A stretch of 64,000 nucleotides of DNA, taken from Orientallactaga sibirica (taxonomy: Eukaryota > Chordata > Mammalia > Rodentia > Dipodidae). A model generated the notes under the pieces. The model saw nothing but the letters and a program-made list of their open reading frames with translations, ran no database searches and was not told the origin of the DNA. The position numbers were made by a program, and so were the translations under genes. Positions 34,440-47,349 of this stretch are shown piece by piece (positions within the stretch are counted from its first letter, which is position 1; each line of letters starts with the position of its first letter). The stretch is taken from positions 17,924,001-17,988,000 of the forward strand of contig JAEOAD010000029.1 in NCBI GenBank assembly GCA_036365145.1. Direction: 5' to 3'.

Positions 34440-34734
34440 TGGGAGGAATACATGTCTGTTAGACATGACATGACTATTGTACTTACCAACTTACAGTGGC
34501 TGTTGTAATTGAACAAGACCTATATAAGATCAAGCCATCAACATTGCTTCATGGATGGGAAAGGAAATCAGGAGGCCTTCATCCATCTCAGAGAAGAAAA
34601 CTGGCTGTTAATGGTGGCTTTGGGAGAAAGTGACATTTTCTCCACTGGCATAGCCATTGTTAAGGTGGCCACACTCAGGCAAATAACTTTCCACCCATGT
34701 TCTTGCAAACAATTCTCATTAAACTCAGGGAGTC

Positions 34735-34915
34735 ACAATGACATGCATAAATACAGATAAACATGTATGACAGAAAAGTAGGAGATGGGCTAATTGAGAA
34801 GACCAAGGGGTTATGGAGGGGGGAAAAGGGAAATAAGAGAAGGGAACAGGAGCAAATATGACACAAATGCATTATATATATGAAATTATCAAAATAATAA
34901 ACAAATACATATTTT
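34735..34915 (+). mobile_element. L1 3' end fragment
   Basis: A G/A-rich run (GTTATGGAGGGGGGAAAAGG) is followed by TATATGAAATTATCAAAATA and an A-rich end. This resembles the terminus of rodent L1 3' UTRs. Confidence 0.6.
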
Positions 34916-35228
34916 TTCAAACTGTGGGGTATTATCACTCCAAGGGGATGTTTTTAACAGAGACCACTTGATGTGATTGTTCAATGTTTCTAAGAGAATC
35001 CCAGCTGGATAGAGAATAATTAGTGACCATATGTATGCATATTCCTTTTATTACCTTCATCCTTCCTTGTTTTTCTCCCTGCTTCTCTACAATGCTTTCC
35101 ACACTTGCTCCCAAATAAATTCCCATCTCTATAGCTCTGCTCTGAAAAAATTCAAATTAACACCTGTATTTTGTCCTCTCTTACTTCTCTATACCTTTTT
35201 TTTTTTTTACATCTTTGCTCCCTCCCCA

Positions 35229-35444
35229 TTTTTTTATTTGAGAAAGAAGAGAGAGAGAGAGAATGGGCATGCCAGCAGCCTCTCAGCTGCTGTGAATAAA
35301 CTCCGGACACATGCAACCCCTTGTGCGTATGTGTGACATTGCGTGCTTGTGTCACTTTTGCATCTGGTTAAACTTGGGACCTGGAGAATCGAACAGATGC
35401 TTCGCAGGCAGGCACCTTAACCACTAAGCCATCTCTCTAGCCCC
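35229..35444 (-). repeat. tRNA-headed SINE (Dip-like), longer form
   Basis: This copy carries the extra central segment of the longer form (GTGTGACATTGCGTGCTTGT) that the short form lacks. The head complement is GCCATCTCTCTAGCCCC. Confidence 0.92.
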
Positions 35445-35938
35445 ACCTTTGCCCTTTTTACCAGAAAGAAAAGAAGAGAAAAATGTCACCAAACCTTTGT
35501 CTTGTCTTTGGTGGTTAATCTACCATTTCACTGTTTTGTATTAACTCTATCTCTATATCAAGTGCTTTCTATAAAAAAAAATAATATAGTTTTGTTCTCC
35601 CAAGAGACTTAAGTAGTTTATTATTAACCTCTTTAAACATGACTGAAAGTTAGCTTGTCATAATGTCTCACCTCACTTCTTATGTTCATCATCTGTGCCT
35701 CATTCCTTGACTTGTGCCCCTCCAATGAGGCACATGGATTCTGTTTACTTTTGCCACCACAATGCAGTGATCCTTGTCAGATTTTGTTATAGAATCCTGC
35801 AACTACTTCATGTTCAGCTAAATTCTACCTGTTTTTTAACCTCAGTTTAAATGGTATTTCTCAAGATGTTATTTGACCTTAACATATGATTCCACATTAG
35901 ACGAACTTTCATGAACTTTTCCCCCAACTTATATATAG

Positions 35939-35983
<45 letters not shown>

Positions 35984-36334
35984 CTTCAAGGCATTAGAAG
36001 AAAAAAAAAAAAAACTAGATATACACAGTCTGGACCCAGTGTTCATTGTAGAATAGACTCCCAGCAAACATTGCAGAGCAGTAATGGATTCATCAGCCTG
36101 AATTATAATGAATGAGAGACAACATTGTCATAATAATAGTCTTTATTTCCTTTTTCTGCCAATTTTTAAAGGTCATATTTCAAAGAAAATTATAGATCAA
36201 TGAAATGCAGAAGTGGTACAAAATAAATAAACATGAAAATTATTGGTAGAATTAGTGAATGATTCTCCTAAAGAATTGTCAAGTATCAATTCCGTGATCC
36301 AAACAGGATCTTAAGTTGCAAATGCACAAAACTC
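35445..36334. other. Low-copy sequence with GT tract
   Basis: It holds a (GT)n tract at 35940-35978 and an A15 run at 36001-36015. No gene was seen. Confidence 0.5.
35940..35978. repeat. (GT)n microsatellite
   Basis: A pure GT tract of about 19 units. Confidence 0.95.
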
Positions 36335-36545
36335 ATTTGGTTGAGTACTTACATAGCATGTGTGAAGCCCAGAATTCAGCTGCCAGCACTACATAAACCG
36401 GGTGTGGTAGTGGACTCCTGTAATCCTAGCACGTGAAAGTGCAAGCTGCAGGATAAGGAATCAGATGTCATCTTAGGCTGCATAGCAAGTTCAAGGTCAC
36501 CCTGAGCTACCTGAGGTTATGCCTCAAAAGAGAAACAGAGAGAAA
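36335..36545 (+). repeat. B4-type SINE
   Basis: An ID-like head (GTTGAGTACTTACATAGCAT, AATTCAGCTGCCAGCACT) is joined to a B1-like body (CCGGGTGTGGTAGTGGACTC ... GTCACCCTGAGCTACC). Confidence 0.85.
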
Positions 36546-37318
36546 AGAAAACAGAAACTACATGTATTGAGATGCACAGAATTTTCTTAGCCAATGCAGT
36601 ATTGCAGCCATTTACAAACAATATGCTTTGGATTAATGATCATGAGTAATCTAGAGACAACTTAAAGTGATAGGGGGATATGACTAGGTTATATGCAAAT
36701 AGTGAGTCATGTCATAAAAGGAAGTTGAGCATCTGTGGACTTTAGTATCCACAGGGGAGTCCTGAACTAATTCTGTGTGGCTAGTTGGAGATGACTGTGC
36801 TTAAAGTGCTGTGAGTCTAATTTAGTTTCATAAGCAATTTTTCTCTTATAGAAGTACTCATTCAAGCTAGAGCAAGTTTTAATGGAAACTGCCCTGGGTG
36901 AATTATTCTGGGGATTCCCACACTGTAGTAAGTCACTGAGATCAAATGACACAAAGTAGATTTGTTTCCCTCTAACTTCTAATAAGTGAGTATTTGTGGC
37001 AAATAATATCCATTCCTTTTCACCAAAGATCTCTTTCATCTAACACATTATGTTAATTGCTAATGATACTTTAGATCTTGTCAGTAAATTCTTAGCATTA
37101 ACATTACACTATGCAAAATATTTCCATTTTAGTTCTTCAAGGTTATAGGCTTGTTAAGCTCCATTTACACATTTTGCATTCTCCAAACTAACCTTGGCCT
37201 CCTTTGTGATACACTGGGAATTGAAAAATATCCAAGTAATAAAAAAGCAACAAGAAAAATTTACCCTGAAAATGTTTACCGAGTATGTTGTCAATATACC
37301 AAATCAAAAGTCTATATG
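36546..37318. other. Low-copy sequence, no gene seen
   Basis: Nothing recognisable; a 90-codon antisense frame at 36767-37039 has no motif. Confidence 0.45.
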
Positions 37319-37470
37319 GGCCTGGCATGGTGGCACATGCCTTTAATCCCAGCACTAAGTAGCCTAAGGTAGGAGGGATGCTGTGAGTTTGAGGCCAGGC
37401 TGAGACTACATAGTGAATTCCAAGTCAGCCTGAGCTAGAGTAAGACCCTACCTCAAAAAAAAAAAAAAAA
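37319..37470 (+). repeat. B1 SINE
   Basis: GGGCCTGGCATGGTGGCACA ... CCCTACCTC plus an A-run. The target duplication is AAAGTCTATATG / AAAATCTATATG. Confidence 0.95.
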
Positions 37471-38737
37471 AAAAATCTATATGACATACTATAGGAAAGG
37501 CAAAAATTAACAAGTGGCTTCTAGGTAGTGACAGAACACATTGGGACATTAGGGCTGGGAGCATGTTTTAGAGTGCTTACAAAAATGTCTATATCTATTT
37601 CTAAAAATTGTTCTAAAATGGCATTAGAAAAATGGGATGGTAGCTGGAGGGTAATATAAGATTAAAAGAAGACTAGTGCAGATGGAGAAGGATGAAAAAA
37701 ATGACAGAGAAATAGAGGAAAAGATACTTTGATGGAAAGGCAACATAAGTTACTATGTATCTGTAGGTAGTTGTCTTGGATAAATATTTGGATGTTGCAT
37801 TCTGTGTTCAGAAGCAAGCCTGGCTGAACATGGAGCCAAGGGAATGACACAGTGAGAGCTATGGTGAAGTCCATGGGGCCTGAGAATAAAACAAATTGTG
37901 AATTTTAAACTGACTAAAAAATTAGCCCACAATCCAAATCCTAATGTTTATAAATTAGTTAAATTAGTACTTAAGATATGATAATAGATTTGTCTTGTTT
38001 TCTTTCTAAATAAAACTGACAACAGAAGGAAGAAAGGAATAACAGAGAGAGAGAGAGAAGCAGAAGAGAAGATGAGAGGTGAAGGGAAGAGCTGGCTTTT
38101 AATTTTCTAATTATGACTTTGTAGCAAAACTTTATCAGCATCAACATTTCTTATGAATTTTTCTTTTGATGATTCAATACTTCCAAAATGATTGCATTTT
38201 ACATGTAGAGTTCTGAAATATATTAATATGGAATAGAATCAATGTTATTTGTTTAAAATTTTAATCCATAATTAAATAAAAACATTTTTATTACACTGTA
38301 TGTCAAGATTGATCTGAGGCTTACAAGTGCAACAGTAAGGAAACAGACAAAACTCTTCAGTCATGATGCACACACCGCAGTGTAATGAAAAGTTTTGTTT
38401 CTATGTTGATATAATGAACCTAGGATTCTAATTAAGCAAGAAAAAATGTTATTAAACATTTACCTGCTTTGCTGGGATGTTACTATTATTGCTTCAATTT
38501 AAAGTTTGATTTCAAAAAAACAAAACAAAACAACAACAACAACAACAACAACAAAAACCAAGGCTAATAGGGGCTGGGGACAACAAACTTAGTTAATTAC
38601 AGTTGTATGTGAAACCCAAGCCTTTGGAAATTAGGACCCACATATTCAAGGAAGAATGCTTTTGTACTTAGGTTTGAGAAAAGATAGACTTTCCAGAGTA
38701 GAGAGTCATGTGGAAATGTGATTATTAACAAAAGTGA
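37471..38737. other. Low-copy sequence with (CAA)n tract
   Basis: It contains (CAA)n at 38525-38556 and a short GA run at 38045-38060. No gene was seen. Confidence 0.45.
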
Positions 38738-38940
38738 GTGGAGCTGAACTAGTGGCATACTTTCCAGCTTAAAGCACATAGCACTTGGTCCCCCTATATT
38801 TCCTACATCAGGTGTGGTGGTACATGACTCTGATCCCAGCACTTGGGTGATAGAGGCAGGGTGATCAGAAGTTTAAGGTTATCCTTGGCTACATAGAATG
38901 TTTGAGGCCAGCCTGAGCAACCTGAGACTCCAAAATTATA
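38738..38940 (+). repeat. B4-type SINE
   Basis: A decayed ID-like head is followed by a B1-like body: CATCAGGTGTGGTGGTACAT, CCCAGCACTTGGGTGATAGA, GAGGCCAGCCTGAGCAACCT. Confidence 0.8.
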
Positions 38941-39857
38941 AAACTTAATATCTATAAATGGAGGGGGTGGAGGTAGGGAGCAGCAAGACTTGCCATATCC
39001 CCTTATCCCCTCTGTGAAACAGTCTTTCTTTCTATATCTCTTGTGTATGAAACAGGATTACTTAGAGTCCCAACATCACTACTGAGTAAATGTCTTCAAA
39101 TCTTAAAGCAAAAGGAAAAAAAAAAAAAAGAAAAAAAGAAAAATCTATGCAAAATGGATTAGAACGCAAAGGAAAGGAAGTCTGTGTATTTTTTTTTTTT
39201 TTCTGTTAGAGCATTTTCTTTATTTTTTTCCCAATAAATAGTTCAAATTTATTTGCCCAGTTTTTAGAACACCTTATAGAGTTTACAATGGGATGCTTCC
39301 AGGAAGCTGAAGTGAGACTTCATTAAATAACTGGTTGGGAAAATTATCTCCATTCAGCAACTGGCAACATGAGATGTATAAATAGTATCACAGCCATTAG
39401 TAAACCAAGTGAATGCTGGGAAGAGCCAAGATGCAAAGTCAATCAAAAAGAACACAGCACAGACCAAAGCACCGTCTTTTGGCTGGTCTGGCTGATGTCC
39501 CCACCACTACCCTAAAGAGAGGAGAAAGGGCCACATCCAGGACCAGCTGTCCACCTGTCCATCCTGAGTACAAAGAAGATGATAGCTTTCCTTTTTGAAC
39601 CAAAATACAAAATAAGTCTTTTCAGAAAACAGAAATATTTAATCCTTTTGCACTCATCAGGACTTGCTTAATCCTTAGAACCTTAGTTTGATATGCATGA
39701 GTGTGTGCTCACTACAGTGGGACTGCAGTGAGGGTGGGAGCAGATCATCAGGGGAGAAAAAGACACTAAAGCCACAGGTCTCAATCAACAGTCATTTAAA
39801 AATTCAACATTTCCTCAGTCTGTCTGGTGACTAATTCCAAATCATTCTTTATCATAA
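38941..39857. other. Low-copy sequence, no gene seen
   Basis: It contains A-rich and T-rich runs (39116-39142, 39190-39202). No exon was recognised. Confidence 0.45.
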
Positions 39858-40850
39858 TGTATTTATTATTTATTTTAATTTTACATTCATGTTGGTGCTT
39901 CTGGTAGTCTCCTCCCTGTCCTCCCCTCTCCAAAGGGACCCTCCTCACTGGGGAATGTGGGTCGTGCATTATGTGGGTAGCCAACAGTTATGGGGGAGAT
40001 CAAAGTCTCTGTGCACAATGACACAACTTGTGGCTCTAACACTCTTTCCACCCCCTCTTCCATGAATTTCCCTGAGCCAGGTTGGGTTCATATTAGTTAA
40101 ACTTAAGTGATGAGGTCTTGGGAACCTCTGTGTCTCTGGATATCTGGCTTAGTAGGAGTTGAATGTTCTCTGTGTTTATCTCCTTCAGCCTTGTTCTGGT
40201 GTTGGGTTTACCAAGAAAGCTGCACTCTTGCCCATTTCCCCCACTATTCTATGTTTTCAGCTGGGACCCTGGTGAAGTGTGATAGGCTGATCCTCCCTAC
40301 AGGTTCCTTATCCATTTGAAAAAAAGAGGCAAATTCTCCAATAGAGAGAAAAATTAGTAAGAGATAGATGGGATGGCCATTGTTATTTAAGAGAGAATTT
40401 TATATGCATAGGCGCTCTTCTAGCCCACATTTGGTGGGAGGTTGATATTGGAGAATGGGTTCATTTTTTGTACATGGTTTTGACTTATTTCCCAGTTCCA
40501 GTTATGAGTCCCATTCCACTGAGTGGATCTGTTAGCCAAATCAAGAGCTGTAGGTTACCCACCATGGCTGTGTGCCACTATTGCACTTGTTTGAGCATCA
40601 TGTCAGGTTGTTTACTGCTGAGTAGCTTAGACTACAAGTTGTTTGGACAGATGTCGGTCATTTTCCCCCAGTTGCTTGTGTAGCACCCTCTGGCACTAGA
40701 CGAGCTAACTGTCTGGGGACTGACCCTCTTCCAGATTCTGATCAGGTCGCTCCATGTTTCGTCCCAACAGCATATGGGGTCTTCAGCAATAGGGTCTTAC
40801 CATTAACCTTTGGTGGGTCATCAAGAACTCTGACAGAAATCTGTCAGAAG
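39858..40850 (-). mobile_element. L1 3' UTR copy, 5'-truncated
   Basis: It aligns by eye with 21610-22766 in reverse. The core TCTTCAGCAATAGGGTCTTA is at 40780-40799 and CACCATGGCTGTGTGCCACT at 40560-40579. No ORF2 follows, so the insertion is truncated within the 3' UTR. Short open frames over it are spurious. Confidence 0.85.
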
Positions 40851-40854
40851 TCAA

Positions 40855-41070
40855 TGGATTATTTATTTATTTGTCTGAGAGAGAGAAAGAGGGAGAGAGA
40901 GAAAAAAGAGAGAGAGAGAATGGGTGCAACAGGGCCTTCAGCCACTCCAAACGAACTCCAGATGCATGTGCCCCCTTGCACATCTGGCTTACATGGGTTC
41001 TGGAGAATCAAACCAGGATCTTTTGGCTTTGCAGGCAAATGCCTTAACTGCTAAGCCATCTCTCCAGCCC
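40855..41070 (-). repeat. tRNA-headed SINE (Dip-like)
   Basis: A full-length minus-strand copy with a TTATTTATTTATTT tail, a GA-rich zone, and the head complement GCTAAGCCATCTCTCCAGCCC. Confidence 0.93.
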
Positions 41071-41145
41071 TATGTATTTCTTTTCATTGTTATCTCATAG
41101 ACTCTTCTTTTGGTCTGTTTCTATCTGCTGCTCTCTGTTTGCCTG

Positions 41146-41148
<3 letters not shown>

Positions 41149-41196
<48 letters not shown>
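41149..41196. repeat. (CT)n(GT)n compound microsatellite
   Basis: A CT run of about 15 units passes into a GT run of about 8 units. Confidence 0.95.
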
Positions 41197-41619
41197 TGGC
41201 ATGGACATACATGCATATGATCAATGGTGGTCATCTTCACCAAAATCCCAAGTGTGCATTTGCATTAGTTTCTGTGTCTTTTTGAAAGATGACCAAGATA
41301 GAAAGAATTTAGTGATCTGTGTACTAATATGATATCAAAACCTACACAGAGAAGACTGTTTGGTACTTCCTGACTCTCCAAGGGTAGACATATTTCCATT
41401 TCTTATGGAAAACCAGTATCAGTGGCTTAGGATGCTTTATTTCTTCAAAGATAGCCTAGGATGTTGGTGGTGGTCCAGAGAAAGGAAGCTGTCTCTTCAA
41501 CACACATCTGTTTTTCCTGATAACTCAGTAGATCCCACCAGGGGCCACCTACAAGACAGAATGATGTGGATGTATAACTACAGTGAAATACCTGAAGATA
41601 GTATGATGTAGATGTAAAA
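41197..41619. other. Low-copy sequence, no gene seen
   Basis: An 83-codon frame at 41360-41611 has no recognisable domain. Confidence 0.4.
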
Positions 41620-41962
41620 TACCTGAACCAATTACCTTATAAAGAGAAAAGAATTATTTTGACTTATAATTTGGAAGCTAGTAGTCCTTGGTTGGTTGGT
41701 CCTACTGCTTCAGCAGTCTGAAGATGGTGTCACATTGTTGTGGGGACATATGAAAGAGCAAGTCACTTCATGACCTAGGACAAAAGAAAAACTAAAAAGG
41801 CTAGAATTCCACAATTCTGATTGAGGGCGTGCCTCTAATGATCTAAAAGCTGCCCCTCATGCATCCTAAATTATGATGGTACTTTGAACAACATCACCAT
41901 ATGATCAAGTCTTTAAACACATTCCTTTTGTGGAACAATATCCACATTTTAACTATCACAGA
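41620..41962 (-). repeat. MaLR-type LTR, diverged
   Basis: In sense it starts TGTGATAGTTAAAATGTGGA, includes AGGCACGCCCTCAATCAGAA, and ends near CTCTTTATAAGGTAATTGG. The layout is MLT1-like. Confidence 0.6.
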
Positions 41963-42794
41963 GTAATTTGGCAAAGGGTAGATGGAAACTAGGCAAGGAG
42001 ACACCTGATCTTTGATTGGGGTAAAATGGTCACAGAAAGACTAATAAAGCTGCAGATTTCATGTTGGAATTGTGAGGTAGGAGAAGAATACAAATTGCAA
42101 CAGTATATTACTAATGCTCTCATGTTCCCAGAAATAGGGATAATTTTTGCATGTTGTAGGGTCCAAGTCAGGAAGGCAGAGGTACAATGAGGAGAAAGAT
42201 TCAGTGTAAGGTTAGAGAGGTAGGTGCAAGGCCACCAGGTCCTGTAGTCATCTCCAAGAAATTGACTGTCTTTATAGAAGTGGCAGGAATACACTGAAGG
42301 TTTATAAATACTGGCATGATGTTACTCAGCTTATATTTCAAAGAGTTAACTGAAATGTTAGAGGGTGATTGGCTATGGGATATGTTTAGGTATTTCTAGT
42401 CATAATACCAGCAGACCAGAGATGATCATTGAGATAAATATAAAAATCGTGGTGAGAAGCCATTTGGGTTTTGATGTGTCTCAGGATCAGTAACTGATAA
42501 TGCATCAGATGATAGTCGGAGAAAAAAGTATACGTGTTTATTATGGATTTTATGCTGAGCCAAATAAACAAATGAAGACATCATTTGGTGGGTGGGAAGG
42601 GTTACAGATGCATGTCCTCTAAGGAAAAAATAGATTTTAGATATAGTAAATTTGAAGTTACTGTTAGATTACTATTTTCAACTCCTTATACTCCATGTGG
42701 GAAGTTTATGTTCTCTTCTACCATTGGTATCAGGATTGACCACATGATTTACACTACACATTTAACATAGTTCTCACCTCAAAGGAACTAAGAG
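41963..42794. other. Low-copy sequence, possible ancient repeat
   Basis: GAGAGGTAGGTGCAAGGCCA, CAGGTCCTGTAGTCATCTCC and the GGTTTATAAATACTGGCATGATG region echo an old mammalian interspersed repeat (GACCAGATCATGTAGGGCCTTGTAGG type). The match is weak. No gene was seen. Confidence 0.35.
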
Positions 42795-44553
42795 GGTTTT
42801 TTTAATTGTTTTTAAAAATTTGTATGAGTATATCATGTGTTAGTATCATCATTTTCCTCCTTCTTCCCTCCATTCCACTGAGGACCCTCCTTAGTGGTAT
42901 TGTTGGAATTCACCATGCAGTTGTGGGTTATAACTTCTGAGAGCAGCAATCAGTCATGGTGGGTGGGGGCAATGTCTCTGGATATTGCCTCCCACCCTAT
43001 TGCTCTTACTTTCTTTCTGCCTCTTCCTCCACAAATTTCCCTGAGCCTTGGTGGGTGTGTTTTAAGTCTACTTTAGTGGTGACATCTCAGCAGCTTCTGG
43101 ATTTCTGCTTTGGTACATTTTGAGTATCCTCAGTGTCTTTTGCCATCACCCTGGCCCAGGTTGTCAGGCTCACTGGGGAAGCAGCCCTCTTGTTCATTTC
43201 CCTAGTTCAACTCTGTGGTTTTACCTAGGCCCTACCTGCTGTGCAGGGCGTGGTTCATTTCCTGCCAGGGGGTCAGCTATCTTTTTCTTGTATGTTGAAG
43301 ATTTTGGTTGACCTTGGTCTCAGTGTTTTCTGAAAAAGAAAAACAGATTCTCCAATGGAGATTGAGATCAGGACAGGTTAAATGGGATAAACATTAATTT
43401 GGAGTGGTTTTGATGGGTTTCACATCACTTTGGTCAAAGACTAGTGGGAGTTTCTCATTGGAGTCCATAATCTTGGTCTCCATAGATTTCTGAGTTGGTT
43501 CCACGTTCTAGCTATGGGTTCCTTTCCAATGAGCAGATCTCCTAGCCCATCTTTCATTGGTTATGAACAGGTATATGCATCTGGCCAGGATGGTTGCTTT
43601 CATATAGCAGAGTACCCTGCTTGCTCACAGCATTGTTGGCCATTTTCCCATGGCAGCTCATGTAGTGTGATTTTCAGCACTATACAGGCTAGCCATCTGG
43701 GGACTGGCTTCTTTCTAGATTCAACCAGCTCTCAAGATGTTCTACATCAGCAACACATACTGTCTTCAGCAAAAGGGTTTTACCTTTTACCTCAGGGGTG
43801 TAATCAAGCACTTTGATAGAAGCCTATCTTATTTTGGGACCTCCGTAGGTCTCAGCAATCAATAGCTCAACAACATGATACTGGGAGTTACAAAACAGAG
43901 CTGAATGTTTCAAGGTTAGGCTGCATACTACCATCTCCAGGATCCTTCTTTCTAGACAATGCCTCCTATTGAAGGTGGTATCTTTTAGTCTGGTATCCAG
44001 AAGGAAGGTTCCTATGGTACCAATTCATTTTGGATTTAGTTATGTGTGTATCTCCCTCCCCAACAGTCTCCTTCCCCCAAACCTGTCTACCCCTCTTATT
44101 TTTAACTCCAGTTGGCTGTCAGGTGGGCCTGCAACTCAAGCTGTTCCAGTTTAGGAACCACAGATAAGAAAGAACATGTAGCATTTGTCTTTCTGTGCTG
44201 GTGTGAGTTCACTTACTATACTTACTATGGTCTGTTCCAAGTCCATCCATTTGCCAACAAATTTCATTATATAATTTTTCCTTAGTGTTGAGTAGAATTC
44301 CATGGCGTGTATGTACCACATCTTTATTATCCATTCATCAAATGTTGGACATCTGGGTTGATTACAGTTCTTAGCTATTGTGAATTGAGCAGCTATAAAC
44401 ATGGTTGTGCAAATATCTCCAGTGAAGAATGGAGCCTTTACGATAGATGCCCAGTAGAGGAATGGCTGAATCAGAGGTTGCATTCCCTCATCAATTAGTG
44501 AGTGTTCTTCTTTATCTGCATATTTGATAACGTTTATTGTCAGTTGATTTTTT

Positions 44554-44705
44554 TTTTTTTTTTTCGAGGTAGGGTCTCACTCTGGCCCAGGCTGACCTGG
44601 AATTAACTATGTAGTCTCAGGGTGGCCTCGAACTCACGGCGATCCTCCTACCTCTGCCTCCTGAGTGCTGGGATTAAAGGCATGCGCCCCCGCACCCGGC
44701 TTAAA
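44554..44705 (-). repeat. B1 SINE inside L1, clear target duplication
   Basis: A full-length minus-strand B1 with a poly(T) end. GTCAGTTGATTTTTT at about 44539-44553 and 44706-44720 is the duplication. High similarity to the family consensus suggests a recent insertion. Confidence 0.95.
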
Positions 44706-45831
44706 GTCAGTTGATTTTTTTAAATGATTGTCATCCTTTCAAGGGTAAGGTGGAATATCATCGGTGTTTTAATTTGCATTTCCCTGATGGTTAAGGTTGT
44801 TGAACATTGTCTTAGGTGAATATAAGCCATTTGAGAATTTCCTATTCAGTTCTCTGCCCCCTTTTTTTTTTTTTTGAGTGGATTGTTTGATTTTTTTTAT
44901 TACTTAGTTTTTTGAGTTCTTTGTAGACTCTAGATATTAGATCTCTGTTAGTGGTGTAGGTGGTGAAGATTTTTTCCCATTCTTTAGGTAGTCTGTTGAC
45001 TCTGATTGTGGTATGTTTGTCTGTATGAAAGTTTTGTTTTGTTTTGTTTTGTTTGTTTTTTTAGCTTGATGAGATACCACTGGTTGAGTGACTGTTTAAT
45101 TTCCTGGGCTATTGGGGAAGGAAGACTTTACCCACTCATATCATGGAGAGTTTCCCTGTTTGTTTTTCATCCAGAACTTGGAGAGCTTCAGGTCTTATAT
45201 TGAGGTCTTTAACTTATTTGGAGTTGATTTTTGTGTATGGTGAGAAGAGTGGGTATAGTTTCATTTTTCTACTTATAGTTATCCAATTTAACCAGCACCA
45301 TTTTTTGAAGATTCTGTCTTTTCTCTGGTGTACATTGCTGACTCCTTTGTCAAAAAGTCAGGTAGCTATAGTTACTTGAACCAAGGACAGGGTCTTCCAT
45401 TCTGTTTCCTTCAATATATCTGGTTTTCATGCCAGTACCAGGGAGTTTTTTGTTACTGTGGCTTTGTAGTATAGCATTATATTGGGTATTTTTCTACCTC
45501 TAGTGGTATTTCTTTTGCTGAGGAAATTTTTGGATATCCAGATCTTCTGCCATTCCTTATAAATTTTGAGATTAATTTTTCTATCTCTGTGATGAATGAT
45601 ACTGGGGGTTTTGTTGGTATTGTATTGAATCACTTTATTGCTTTTGGTAGAATTGCCATTTTTACAATATTAATTCTACCTATCCAGAATCATGGAAGGT
45701 CCTTTCATGTTCTCATGCCCTCTTTGATTTCTTTCTTGAGTTTTTTTTTTTTTTTTTTTTTGTCATTATACAGGTCTTTCTTTTCTTTGGTTAGTAATAT
45801 TCCAAGGTATTTGATACACACACACAAAAAA

Positions 45832-45832
45832 A

Positions 45833-45862
<30 letters not shown>
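45832..45862. repeat. (CA)n microsatellite within L1
   Basis: ACAC repeats interrupted by an A-run; a T22 tract lies upstream at about 45741-45762. Confidence 0.9.
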
Positions 45863-45865
<3 letters not shown>

Positions 45866-46997
45866 ATGGGTATTGAGAATGGGATAACCTCACTGACTTC
45901 TCTCTGTGTATTTGTCTTTCATGTATACTGGTTTTTGTGTGTTGATTTTGTATGCTTCCAGTTTGCTGAAGGAATTTATCACCTTTGGAAGCTTTGTGGT
46001 CTTTCAGGTCACTTATGTATAGGATTATGTTATATGCAAATAGGGGTAGCTTGACTTTTCCTTTTCATTTTTTTTTTTTTTTATATCTTGTTTCCATCTT
46101 ATTTCTTAGGCTAGGACTTCTAATACTATGTTGAAGAGCAATGGCTAGAGTGGCACCCTTTCTTGTTCACAATCTTAATGGGAACTCCTTGAGTCTTTCC
46201 CCAATAAGTATTATTTATTGTTATTTAGGTGCTTTGTATTTAGGCTTGATTATATTGAGATATAACCCCTTCATGCCTAATATTTCCAGTGTTTTTATCA
46301 TGAAGTAGTGCTGAATTTTGTCAAAGTCTGTCTCTTCATCAGTTGAAATAATCATATGGTTCTTATGTTTAAGATTAGTTATTTATGAGGTATATTTATG
46401 GTAATTGATTTCCATATATTGAACCATCCATGAACCCTTGGGATTAACCCTACTTGATCAAAGTGGACAGTGATTTTGATGTGTTGTTGAATTCAGTTTG
46501 TGAGTATGTTTTTCAGGAATTTTGCAGCCATGCCCATCAGTAATATAGATTTTAGTTTTCTTTTCTTATTGGATATCTGTCTTGTTTTGATATTATAGGA
46601 CGAGTTGAGGAGCATTCCCTGTTCTACTATTATGTTAAAAAGCTTGAGAAAAAGTGGTTTCTGTTCTTTGATGAAGTTTTGGTAGAATTTAGCTAAGACT
46701 CCATCACGTCCTGGTCTTTTCCTTTTGAGGAGAGTTTTTTTACATTTTCAATCTCAATGGATATAATATGTTTGTTTATGAGATTTATCTTCTCTGAAAT
46801 TAGTTTCTTTAGGTGACATGTATTTAGTAATTCATCCATTTCTTCCAGGTTATCCAATTTTATGAAATAGAGGATTTGGAAATATGTTCTGAGGATTCTC
46901 CCAATTTTACTGGTGTCTGTTGTGCATTCTCCCTTTTCTTTTCTAATTTTGTTAATTTGAGACTTCTTGTTTTTGTTTATTTGTTTAATCAAATTGT

Positions 46998-47315
46998 CCA
47001 GGGGAGGGGGAAGGAAGGTGGGTGTGGGGCACCAAGGACCAGGCTGGAGCTATGGTCTGGAGGTGGAGGGTGTAGGATCATTAGTGAGCATAGGCAGCTT
47101 GTGTCACACCTTGGCATGTGCAGAGGAGGTGGCCAAGGCCCAAAGATCTGGTGAGGCAGGAGGCACAGTGTGAGGACTAGGACACCCTGGGGCAGGGGAG
47201 CCAAAGAGTGGGCACACAGGCCTCAAATGGGCAATGGCCTTGTGCACCCTGAGCACAGAGGCTCCAAACACTCTGTGCCCTTAACCAGCCCAGAGTGCAC
47301 AGTGTAAAAGAGAGT

Positions 47316-47317
<2 letters not shown>
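46998..47317. other. GC-rich segment of unknown origin
   Basis: About 320 bp is much richer in G and C than its AT-rich surroundings. It starts at GGGGAGGGGGAAGG where the L1 stops and ends at a 29-base T run. It matches no repeat I know. Frames of 65-92 codons exist on both strands without motifs. It could be an L1 5' UTR fragment, a processed transcript piece, or an unassigned repeat. Confidence 0.5.

Positions 47318-47346
<29 letters not shown>
47318..47346. repeat. T29 homopolymer
   Basis: An uninterrupted T run lies at the edge of the GC-rich segment. Confidence 0.95.

Positions 47347-47349
<3 letters not shown>

Larger units (their letters stand above)
42795..46998 (-). mobile_element. 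L1 retrotransposon, 5'-truncated, minus strand
   Basis: Reading the minus strand, ORF2 enters at about 46998, just before the reverse-transcriptase start, continues to about 44150, and the 3' UTR runs to 42795. Visible ORF2 landmarks: a KGKDQD stretch at about 46700-46730 where KSPGPDG is expected; FAYNIILY near 46010-46040 in place of FADDMIVY, so both catalytic aspartates are lost; and LYYKATVTK near 45445-45480. Endonuclease and ORF1 are absent. A B1 sits inside it, and a CA tract has grown within it. Confidence 0.88.
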
